Positions 26,124-33,538 of a stretch of DNA of 64,000 bases are shown here, in pieces (the stretch's first letter is position 1; each line of letters starts with the position of its first letter). The DNA comes from Vicinamibacterales bacterium (GTDB lineage: Bacteria; Acidobacteriota; Vicinamibacteria; Vicinamibacterales; UBA2999). The stretch spans positions 118,198 to 182,197 of the forward strand of contig JBAZYO010000007.1 of the NCBI GenBank assembly GCA_041659285.1, written 5' to 3'. The translations under genes were made by a program, and so were the position numbers. The notes below the pieces were generated by a model, which was given only the letters and a program-made list of their open reading frames with translations, was not told where the DNA came from and ran no database searches.

Positions 26124-27416
26124 ATGCGCATCCTCTCGCTGACCGCCGGCGCCGCGTCGATGTATTGCGGCAGCTGCCTGCGCGACAACGCGCTGGCGGC
26201 GCGGCTGATCAGGCACGGGCACGATGTCACGCTGCTGCCCTTCTACACGCCGACGCTCACCGACGAAGTGAATGTCAGCCGCCGGGAGCAGGTCTTCTTC
26301 GGCGGCATCAGCGTCTACCTGGAACAACATTCCGCCCTGTTCCGGGCAGCCCCGCGCTTCGTCGGCCGCCTGCTCGACGCGCCCGGCGTGATCAAGGCGT
26401 TCACCAGCGGATCGATCTCGGTGGACCCCAAGGAACTGGGCGCGCTGACGGTGTCAACGCTGCGGGGCGAGAAGGGCCACCAGAAGCAGGAGATCGACAA
26501 GCTGCTCGAATTCCTGCGGCACGAGCCGGCGTTCGACATCGCCAACATTCCCTACGCGCTGCTGATCAGCCTGGCCGCGCCGCTCAAGCGTCAGTTGGGG
26601 TGCCCGGTGGTGGTCACGCTCCAAGGCGAGGATCTGTTCCTGGACGCGCTGCCCGAACCCTATCGTGCGGAAGCGCTCGCGCTGGTGCGCGCGCAGGTCG
26701 CCGACGTGGATCTGTTCATCGCCGTCAGCGACTATTACGCCCGGTTCATGCAGGACTACCTTGGCATCCCCGCGCACAAGATGCGCGTGGCCAGGCTCGG
26801 GGTGAACGTGGACGACCTCACGGTGACCACGCGAACGCGGAGCGATCCGTTCACGATCGGCTACTTCGCCCGCGTTGCGCCAGAGAAGGGCCTGCACAAT
26901 CTCGCCGAGGCCTATCGCATCCTTCGTCACGAGAAAGGCCTGCCCCCGTCACGCCTGGTGGCCGCCGGCTACCTGCCGCCCGAACATCGGCGGTATCTCG
27001 AGGCGGTTGGCGAAGGGCTGCGGGCCGCGGGTCTCGCCGATGAGTTCGTCTATCGCGGCACCGTCGAGCGTGCCCGAAAGGTGGAATTCTTCCACGACAT
27101 CGACGTGCTGTCGGTGCCGAGCGGCTATCACGAGCCGAAGGGCCTCTACCTGCTCGAGGCCATGGCCTGCGGCGTGCCGGTGGTGCAACCCAACCACGGC
27201 GCGTTTCCCGAGCTGATCGCCCGCACCGGCGGCGGCGTGCTGGCGGCCTCCGAATCCGGGGCCGACATCGCGGAAGCGCTGTACGCTCTGTGGCACGATC
27301 CGGTTCGAGCCTCGGAGCTGGGGCGTCACGGTGCGACAGGAGTCCGGGCGCATTACACCGTGGATCACATGGCTCACGAGGTCCTGGCCGCGTACGACGC
27401 GGCCATCTGTTCTTGA
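26124..27416 (+). CDS. GT4-family glycosyltransferase
   Basis: This 430-aa GT-B enzyme begins MRILSLTAGAASMYCGSCLRDNALA, a variant glycine-rich acceptor-side loop with a CGSC motif that I recognise from a subgroup found in Planctomycetes and Acidobacteria. The C-terminal nucleotide-sugar domain has FTIGYFARVAPEKGLHNLAEAY and the E(x7)E region EPKGLYLLEAMACGVPVVQPNHGAFPE. It transfers a sugar from an activated donor to an unknown acceptor on the cytoplasmic side. It lies 33 bp after the reductase and 33 bp before an ABC ATPase, within the same co-directional cluster. Confidence 0.82.
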   Translation: MRILSLTAGAASMYCGSCLRDNALAARLIRHGHDVTLLPFYTPTLTDEVNVSRREQVFFGGISVYLEQHSALFRAAPRFVGRLLDAPGVIKAFTSGSISVDPKELGALTVSTLRGEKGHQKQEIDKLLEFLRHEPAFDIANIPYALLISLAAPLKRQLGCPVVVTLQGEDLFLDALPEPYRAEALALVRAQVADVDLFIAVSDYYARFMQDYLGIPAHKMRVARLGVNVDDLTVTTRTRSDPFTIGYFARVAPEKGLHNLAEAYRILRHEKGLPPSRLVAAGYLPPEHRRYLEAVGEGLRAAGLADEFVYRGTVERARKVEFFHDIDVLSVPSGYHEPKGLYLLEAMACGVPVVQPNHGAFPELIARTGGGVLAASESGADIAEALYALWHDPVRASELGRHGATGVRAHYTVDHMAHEVLAAYDAAICS

Positions 27417-27449
27417 ACCTTCTGGTCTCCTGTTATTGACCCGAGTCAC

Positions 27450-28112
27450 ATGCTCGAAGCCGCTCACCTGTCCAAGTCGTATCCGTCGCCTGCCGGCGAC
27501 CTTACCGTGCTGCGCGACGTGTCGATGTCGCTGTCGCCGGGCGACGCCGCCTGCGTGATGGGGCCGTCCGGCTCCGGCAAGAGCACGCTGCTCTACATTC
27601 TCGGCGGCCTCGAGCCGCCGACCAGCGGCACGGTTCGCCTCGACGGCAAGGACCCGTACGCGCTCAAGGCCGACGCGCTCGCCGCGTTCCGCAACCGCGA
27701 AATCGGGTTCGTCCTGCAGGACCATTGCCTGCTGCCGCAATGCACGGTGCTCGAGAACGTTCTGGTGCCGACGCTGGTGGGCGAACCCGACACCGACGCG
27801 CCGGGCCGGGCGCGAACGCTGCTCGACCAGGTGGGATTGTCGGATCGGCTCGACCATCTCCCCTCGGCGCTGTCGGGCGGCGAGAAGCAGCGGGCCGCCA
27901 TTGCGCGCGCCCTGGTGCGCCAGCCGCGCCTGGTGTTGTGCGACGAGCCAACCGGCAACCTCGACGTGGAAACCGCCCACCTCGTCGCCGACCTGATCCT
28001 CCGCCTTCACGAACAACAACACACCATGCTCCTGGTGGTCACGCATAGCGAGGCGCTCGGCGCCCGGTTTTCGCGGCGGTGGTCGATGAACCGCGGCCTT
28101 CTGTCGGTGTAG
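27450..28112 (+). CDS. LolD/MacB-type ABC transporter ATPase
   Basis: The 220-aa protein has Walker A GPSGSGKSTLL, a Q loop (IGFVLQDHCLLPQ), signature LSGGEKQRAAIARAL, Walker B LVLCDEPTGNLD and an H loop (LVVTHSE). It belongs to the LolD/FtsE/MacB class that works with FtsX-like permeases as a mechanotransmission machine moving lipoproteins or exported molecules. The permease gene starts 2 bp after its stop. Confidence 0.9.
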   Translation: MLEAAHLSKSYPSPAGDLTVLRDVSMSLSPGDAACVMGPSGSGKSTLLYILGGLEPPTSGTVRLDGKDPYALKADALAAFRNREIGFVLQDHCLLPQCTVLENVLVPTLVGEPDTDAPGRARTLLDQVGLSDRLDHLPSALSGGEKQRAAIARALVRQPRLVLCDEPTGNLDVETAHLVADLILRLHEQQHTMLLVVTHSEALGARFSRRWSMNRGLLSV

Positions 28113-28114
28113 CC

Positions 28115-31100
28115 ATGCTGACCCGCGCGAGCCTGCGGTTCTATGCCGCCACGCACGCGATGGTGGTGCTCGGCGTGGCCGTGGCGGTGGCAGTGCTCGC
28201 GGGGGCGCTGCTGGTCGGCTCGTCGGTCCGCGACAGCCTCGCGCAGATCGCGCTCGGGCGCCTCGGCGCCACCGACGTCATCGTGACGTCTCCCACGTTC
28301 TTCCGCACCGCGTTGGCCGACAACCTGCTCACCAGGTCCACGCAGCCACAGCAAAGCCCGATGGGTGCGCGCCTCGACCCGTATCGCGTGCTGCGATCCG
28401 CCGCGCCCCTGGTCGTGTTCGGCGGCGCCGTCGTCCATGACGAGTCGAAGCGCACGGCGGGCCGCGTGATGGTCTACGGCATCGACGAACGCTTCGGCCG
28501 CTTCCACGGCGTCAACGGCTTCGAGGTGTCCGGCCGGGAGGCGCTGATCAGCGCGGCGCTGGCACAGGAAGTCGGCGCGAAGGCCGGCGACACCCTGACG
28601 ATGAGGGTCGCGAAGCCCAGCGATATTCCGCTCTCCAGCCTGCAAGGGCGTCGTGAGACCACCGGCGAGCGGATTCGGGTCACCGTGGCGCGCGTGCTGG
28701 ACGAGTCGTCTCTCGGCGAGTTCTCGCTCGCGCCCGCGCAAGGGCCGGTCTTCGCGATCTACGTCCCGATGGGCCGCCTGCAGCGGGACCTCGGTCTCGG
28801 CGACCGTGCCAACACCATCCTGCTGGCGCTGAACGGTCCGGCCGACGTCGAGCCGGCCGAGCTCGTGCGCGATCTGATCATGCCGGCGGCGGCACTTGAT
28901 GACCTCGGCCTGCGGGTCCGCGCCACGGCGGCCGCTACAACCCTGGTCGAAACACGCGCCGGCCTGCTGACGGACGACCTGGTCACGTCGATCGAAGACC
29001 TCGCCGCACGCGACCACCGCACGATCGTTCCGGCACTTACCTACGTGGTGAACTCGATCCGGATCGGCGATCGCGAGATCCCCTATTCCACCGTGTCGGC
29101 GATCGACCTGGACAGCTACAACCGCCAGTCCGGCGCCGTCGGACCGGAAAAAGGGGCCGGGGATCTTTTGGAAAAAGATCCCCGGCCCCTTTTTCCAGGC
29201 CATCCGCCGGTGTGGCTAAATGAATGGGCGGCCAACGACCTCAAGGCTCGCCTCGGCGACGAGGTGACGCTCGAGTATTTCCTGTGGTCTGACGCCGACG
29301 GCCTCTCCTCGGCGAGCGCATCGTTCACGCTGGTCGGCATCACGCCCATGACCGGTATCGGCGGCGACCCGACGCTGACGCCAGACTACCCCGGCATCAG
29401 CGACGCGGCCGACATGACGTCATGGGATCCGCCGTTCCCCGTCGATCTGAAGCGCGTGCGCAAGCAGGACGAAGACTACTGGGATCGCTGGCGCGCGGCG
29501 CCGAAGGCCATCATCCCGCTGGCCGAGGGGCAGCGGCTGTGGGGATCACGCTACGGCCGCGTGTCGTCGATGCGATTGTCAGGCCGCGCCGCCATTGCGG
29601 CCCAGGGCATTCCCTCGGCTGCCTCCGGATTTACCGCGCGCGCGGTGCGCGGCGAGGCCACCGCCGCCGCGCAGGGGACCACCGACTTCGGCGAGTACTT
29701 CCTCTACTTCAGCTTCTTCCTGGTGGTGTCGGCGCTGCTGCTCGCGTACCTGTTCTTCGCCGTCGGCCTGGAGCAGCGCACACGGGAGATCGGCCTGCTG
29801 GCCGCGGTGGGCTTCGCGCCGTCCGCCATCCGGCGCGCGTTTGTCCGCGAGGGTGCGGTGCTGGCGGGCCTCGGCACCATCATCGGCATCGCGGCGGCGA
29901 TCGGCTACGCCGCGCTGATCATGTACGGCTTGCGCACCTGGTGGGTTGGCGCCGTTGGCACGACCCGGCTGACACTCCACGTCGCGCCCGAATGGCTGGC
30001 CGCCGGCGCCGCCGGCGCACTCGCCGCCGGCGTGCTCGCGATCTGGATGGGCGTCCGCAAGCTGAGCCACCGCTCCGCGCGCTCCCTGTTGAAGGGCGAG
30101 GCCGACGTCACGGCGGCAGGATCGGCCACACGCGCGCGGGTGCTCGCCATCGGACTCGGCATCCTGGGCGTGATTCTCATCACCGCCGCGGCGACCGGCT
30201 GGCTCAACCCCACCGCCGGCTTCTTCGGCGCCGGCGGCGCGTGGCTGGTCGCCGGGCTGTGCGGCGCCTCCGCATGGCTGCGACGGCCGCGCCGCTCGCG
30301 TCCGCTCACGCGAGGGCTGACCGGGATGTCGCAACTGGGGTTCCGCCACGCCACGGTCCATCCCAACCGATCGGTGCTCAGCCTCGCGTTGATTGCCTTC
30401 GCGTGTTTTGTCCTGGTCAGCGTCGGCGCGTTCCGCAAGGATCCGGCCAGCGGCGCTGGCGACAAGACCTCGGGCACCGGCGGCTTCGCGTTGATGGCGG
30501 AATCGGTGGCGCCGTTGATGCACGACCCCAACACGCCGGACGGGCGCGACGGGTTGGGTCTCAACACCGGCGACCCGTTCGTGGCGGGCGCGCGCATCAC
30601 GCGCTTTCGCCTGCGGCCCGGGGATGAAACCAGCTGCCTGACCCTCTACCGGCCCACCAATCCGCGCATCATCGCGCCCGAGCCCCGCTTCATCGCGGAA
30701 TCACGCTTCACGTTCGCCGCCTCGATGGCGTCCACACCGGAGGAGCATGCCAACCCGTGGACGCTGCTCAACCGCACCTTCGACGATGGCGCGGTGGCGG
30801 CGGTGGCGGATCAAACGACGTTGATGTACGTGCTGCACCTGGGCATCGGCGACGACTTCGCGTTCACGCCCGAGGGACAGCCGCCGGTGCGCCTCCGCAT
30901 CGTCGGCGCGCTCGCCGACAGCGTCCTGCAGTCGGAGATCATGATCGGCGAGCCCGCGTTCGTGCGTCTGTTTCCCCGCCAGGAGGGGTATCGCCTGTGG
31001 ATGATCGAGACGGCTGACGGCGCGGCCGTGACGTCTCACCTGGAAGACCGGCTGTCGGACTACGGCATGGACATCAGTGACACGCTCGGGCGGTGGTCGT

Positions 31101-31501
31101 CGTATCACCAGGTTGAGAACACCTACCTGGCGACCTTCCAGGCCCTGGGCTCACTGGGACTGCTGCTGGGAACGGTCGGGCTGGGGGCGGTGCTCGCCCG
31201 GAACGTGCTCGAACGCCGGCGGGAGATCGGCCTGTTGAACGCGGTCGGGTTTACGCCAGGCAACATCCGCGGCATGGTGCTCTCGGAAGGCCTGGCGCTG
31301 GTGCTCGGTGGCGTGTTGCTGGGGGCGGCGTGCGCGATGGTGGCGGTCTGGCCGGCGGTGAGCGAACGCGCCCAGGCGGTGCCGGCCGGCAGCCTGTTGG
31401 GGTTGATGCTGGCGGTGGTGGCCACCGGCATCGCGTCGTCGTTGTTCGCGGTGCGGCTCGCGTCGGCGATGCCCGTGGTGCAGGCGATCAAGTCGGAGTA
31501 G
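28115..31501 (+). CDS. Large FtsX-like ABC permease
   Basis: At 1,128 aa this permease has an N-terminal helix, a large periplasmic domain, and then two FtsX-type transmembrane blocks. The first lies around GEYFLYFSFFLVVSALLLAYLFFAVGLEQRTREIGLLAAVGF, the second near NTYLATFQALGSLGLLLGTVGLGAV to the C-terminus. An extra membrane region near 680-720 separates them. It pairs with the LolD-type ATPase. ATG 28115 was chosen because it follows the ATPase stop by 2 bp. Residues about 344-361 are encoded by a perfect palindrome that looks like an in-frame repeat insertion into the periplasmic domain. Confidence 0.82.
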   Translation: MLTRASLRFYAATHAMVVLGVAVAVAVLAGALLVGSSVRDSLAQIALGRLGATDVIVTSPTFFRTALADNLLTRSTQPQQSPMGARLDPYRVLRSAAPLVVFGGAVVHDESKRTAGRVMVYGIDERFGRFHGVNGFEVSGREALISAALAQEVGAKAGDTLTMRVAKPSDIPLSSLQGRRETTGERIRVTVARVLDESSLGEFSLAPAQGPVFAIYVPMGRLQRDLGLGDRANTILLALNGPADVEPAELVRDLIMPAAALDDLGLRVRATAAATTLVETRAGLLTDDLVTSIEDLAARDHRTIVPALTYVVNSIRIGDREIPYSTVSAIDLDSYNRQSGAVGPEKGAGDLLEKDPRPLFPGHPPVWLNEWAANDLKARLGDEVTLEYFLWSDADGLSSASASFTLVGITPMTGIGGDPTLTPDYPGISDAADMTSWDPPFPVDLKRVRKQDEDYWDRWRAAPKAIIPLAEGQRLWGSRYGRVSSMRLSGRAAIAAQGIPSAASGFTARAVRGEATAAAQGTTDFGEYFLYFSFFLVVSALLLAYLFFAVGLEQRTREIGLLAAVGFAPSAIRRAFVREGAVLAGLGTIIGIAAAIGYAALIMYGLRTWWVGAVGTTRLTLHVAPEWLAAGAAGALAAGVLAIWMGVRKLSHRSARSLLKGEADVTAAGSATRARVLAIGLGILGVILITAAATGWLNPTAGFFGAGGAWLVAGLCGASAWLRRPRRSRPLTRGLTGMSQLGFRHATVHPNRSVLSLALIAFACFVLVSVGAFRKDPASGAGDKTSGTGGFALMAESVAPLMHDPNTPDGRDGLGLNTGDPFVAGARITRFRLRPGDETSCLTLYRPTNPRIIAPEPRFIAESRFTFAASMASTPEEHANPWTLLNRTFDDGAVAAVADQTTLMYVLHLGIGDDFAFTPEGQPPVRLRIVGALADSVLQSEIMIGEPAFVRLFPRQEGYRLWMIETADGAAVTSHLEDRLSDYGMDISDTLGRWSSYHQVENTYLATFQALGSLGLLLGTVGLGAVLARNVLERRREIGLLNAVGFTPGNIRGMVLSEGLALVLGGVLLGAACAMVAVWPAVSERAQAVPAGSLLGLMLAVVATGIASSLFAVRLASAMPVVQAIKSE
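29146..29196. repeat. 24-bp perfect palindrome inside the FtsX-like gene
   Basis: Arms 29146-29169 and 29173-29196 are perfect reverse complements (each starts or ends with GGAAAAAGGGGCCGGGG or its complement) around a 3-nt loop. The 51-bp unit is exactly 17 codons and keeps the frame open, encoding roughly PEKGAGDLLEKDPRPLFPG. This suggests insertion of a repeat element tolerated in a surface loop. Confidence 0.9.
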
Positions 31502-31533
31502 ACGCATGACACGGACTCGGCGATGTGGGCGCG

Positions 31534-31554
31534 CCCGGCCTTTTGCCGGGCGGA
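31534..31554 (+). terminator. Hairpin after the ABC permease gene
   Basis: CGCCCGGC-CTTTT-GCCGGGCG is a perfect 8-bp GC-rich stem 33 bases after the permease stop. It lacks a following T run, so it may be a factor-dependent terminator, an RNA 3'-end stabiliser or a repeat. Confidence 0.45.
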
Positions 31555-31600
31555 CCATCGTGGTCAAGGACGTGAACACGCTCACCGTGTGGGGATTCTG

Positions 31601-32860
31601 ATGGTGCGATTGATTGCGCTGACCCTGGTTCTCACGTTCGCCGGCCCGATTGCGCTCTCCGCCAACTGGCCGGCCTGGCGCGGCCCCACGCGCGACGGCG
31701 TCAGCCTCGAGCGCAACCTGCCGGTGACGTGGAGCCCGACCCACAACATCGCGTGGAAGCTGGACCTGCCGCAGTGGAGCGGCGCCACTCCGATCATCTG
31801 GGGCGACACCATCTTCCTCAACGTCGCCGAGTCGGATCTTGACCACCTCTCGCTGTGGGCGGTGTCGCGCACCAGCGGCACGGTGCGGTGGAAGAAGCAC
31901 CTGAGCCGGGGCAACCACAAAGAGCGCAAGCAGAACATGTCGTCGCCGTCGCCGGTCACCGACGGCACCACGGTGTGGGCCATCACCGGCACGGGCATCC
32001 TCAAGGCCTTCGACTTCGCCGGCGCCGAGCTGTGGACCCGCGACATCCAGAAGGAGTACGGGCGCTTCGGTCTCAACTGGGGCTATGCCAATTCCCCGCT
32101 GCTGCTCGACGGCGACCTGATCGTCCCCGTGCTGCACGGCATGAAGACCAACGACCCGTCGTACCTGCTGCGCATCAACGGCAAGACCGGGGAGACGAAG
32201 TGGAAGGTCGAGCGGCCGAACCGCGCCATCCGCGAATCGCCGGATGCCTACATCACGCCGGCGCTGGTCCGCCACGGCGCCATCTCGGAGATCGTGATCA
32301 ACGCCGCCGACTGCGTGACCGGCCACGACCCGGCCACGGGCACGGAGCTGTGGCGCGCCAACGGACTCAACCCGCAGAACGATCCTTCGCACCGCATCGT
32401 CGCGTCGTCCGTGGTGCACGACGACATCATCATCGCGCCCTCGCGCGAGCGGCCGGTACTGGTGCTCAAGGCCGGCGGCCGCGGCGATGTGACGACGTCG
32501 CACAAGATGTGGGAGTTCAACAACGGCCCCGACGTGCCGACCCCGGTCACCGACGGCACGCTGCTCTACGTGATCACGGATCGCGGCGTGGTTTATGCGC
32601 TGGAACTGCTGACCGGCAAGAACGTCTACGGCCCGCAGCGCCTCGAGCCGGGCACCTACAGCGCCTCACCGGTGCTGGCGGATGGCAAGATCTACATCAC
32701 CAGCGAAGACGGCGTGGCCAGCGTGTTCAAGGCCGGCCCGCGGTTTGAGTTGCTGGCCGCGAACAAGATGGACGACTACACGCTGAGCTCGGTGGCGATC
32801 ACAGGGGGCCAGATCTTCCTGCGCACGTCGAGCGCGCTCTGGGCCATTGGCAAGAAGTAG
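31601..32860 (+). CDS. Secreted PQQ-like beta-propeller protein
   Basis: The 419-aa product has a signal peptide (MVRLIALTLVLTFAGPIALSA) and repeated blades of the BamB/PQQ-dehydrogenase type: NWPAWRGPTRDGVS, HNIAWKLDLPQWSGATPIIWGD, LLRINGKTGETKWK, FKAGPRFELLAANKMDD. No cofactor-binding cysteines of true quinoproteins are apparent, so it is a propeller of unknown ligand. ATG 31601 gives the leader; the longer frame begins in the hairpin region. It follows the ABC permease by 99 bp and resembles the propeller at 38 kb (both open with WPxxRGP). Confidence 0.82.
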   Translation: MVRLIALTLVLTFAGPIALSANWPAWRGPTRDGVSLERNLPVTWSPTHNIAWKLDLPQWSGATPIIWGDTIFLNVAESDLDHLSLWAVSRTSGTVRWKKHLSRGNHKERKQNMSSPSPVTDGTTVWAITGTGILKAFDFAGAELWTRDIQKEYGRFGLNWGYANSPLLLDGDLIVPVLHGMKTNDPSYLLRINGKTGETKWKVERPNRAIRESPDAYITPALVRHGAISEIVINAADCVTGHDPATGTELWRANGLNPQNDPSHRIVASSVVHDDIIIAPSRERPVLVLKAGGRGDVTTSHKMWEFNNGPDVPTPVTDGTLLYVITDRGVVYALELLTGKNVYGPQRLEPGTYSASPVLADGKIYITSEDGVASVFKAGPRFELLAANKMDDYTLSSVAITGGQIFLRTSSALWAIGKK

Positions 32861-32872
32861 GGCGCCGAGGCG

Positions 32873-32975
32873 ACCGCCGCGAGAGTCATGCTCTCGGAGA
32901 AAGCCGTTGAGATGAGCTCATAGACCGCACCGTAAGCGGTGCCGTTTTCTCCGAGAGCATGACTCTCGCGGCGGT
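32873..32975. repeat. 30-bp perfect inverted repeat with inner hairpins
   Basis: Arms 32873-32902 and 32946-32975 are perfect reverse complements beginning ACCGCCGCGAGAGTCATG. Each arm contains its own smaller palindrome CGAGAG-TCATG-CTCTCG, and the 43-bp loop contains GCACCG-TAAG-CGGTGC. It sits between the convergent propeller and membrane-protein genes, where it could terminate both transcripts. Confidence 0.88.
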
Positions 32976-32990
32976 ACGCGAGTCGGCGCG

Positions 32991-33440
32991 TTACGGCGCG
33001 GGACGGTAGTAGAGCACCATCCCCGCGCCAGCGGCGGCCATCAGCACGCCGGCATAGAACATCGGGCTCGGCGACGTTTTCGGCGGATGCATGACCATCG
33101 TCGACAGCACGTTGATCAGCGGCGCGCCGCCGAACACCAGCGGCATCACGATGGTCGGCGAGCCGCCGGCGCGGAATGCGTAGGTGATGCACACGGCGCC
33201 CAGCGCGCCCAGGGCGCCGGCAATCGTGGCGGTCGCCGTGCCGCTGAACGTGAAGTTGCGCCACTCCCCCTGCTGCGTCAGCGCCGCGGCCGGCACCAGC
33301 ACGGCAATCAGAAAGTAGGCCACGCCCACGCACAACATCGCGCGCATCGGGTTGCCCAATTCGGTCTGTCCTCGATGCAGTGACGCCCCATACAGGCCCC
33401 ACGACATGGCCGCGCTCGCAGCCAACGCTATCCACGACAT
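32991..33440 (-). CDS. Small four-helix membrane protein, EamA/DMT-like
   Basis: This 149-aa protein is almost wholly hydrophobic, with four predicted helices (MSWIALAASAAMSWGLYGASLH; MLCVGVAYFLIAVLVPAAA; ATATIAGALGALGAVCITYAF; MFYAGVLMAAAGAGMVLYY). The pattern AFRAGGSPTIVMPLVFGGAPLINV resembles the half-length drug/metabolite transporter (EamA) unit. Such proteins often act as dimers. GGGAGAG precedes ATG 33440, which rules out the much longer frame reading into the upstream receptor gene. The substrate is unknown. Confidence 0.68.
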   Translation of the reverse strand: MSWIALAASAAMSWGLYGASLHRGQTELGNPMRAMLCVGVAYFLIAVLVPAAALTQQGEWRNFTFSGTATATIAGALGALGAVCITYAFRAGGSPTIVMPLVFGGAPLINVLSTMVMHPPKTSPSPMFYAGVLMAAAGAGMVLYYRPAP

Positions 33441-33481
33441 ACTGGCTCTCCCTTCAATGCGACGAGATTGTGTCACGTACA

Positions 33482-33528
33482 GGCCACAGACACAGAGGCA
33501 CAAAGGTCTTCTCTGTGTCTCTGTGGCC
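33482..33528. repeat. Imperfect inverted repeat downstream of the TonB receptor gene
   Basis: GGCCACAGACACAGAG (33482-33497) pairs with CTCTGTGTCTCTGTGGCC (33511-33528) with a two-base bulge. It lies 11 bp after the receptor stop on the minus strand and may terminate that transcript. The ACAGAG-rich composition is unlike the surrounding coding sequence. Confidence 0.7.
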
Positions 33529-33538
33529 CTGTCCGTGA

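Noticed and set aside
31534..31554. Classical rho-independent terminator
   Set aside because: The stem is good but no T run follows, so I kept only a cautious terminator call.
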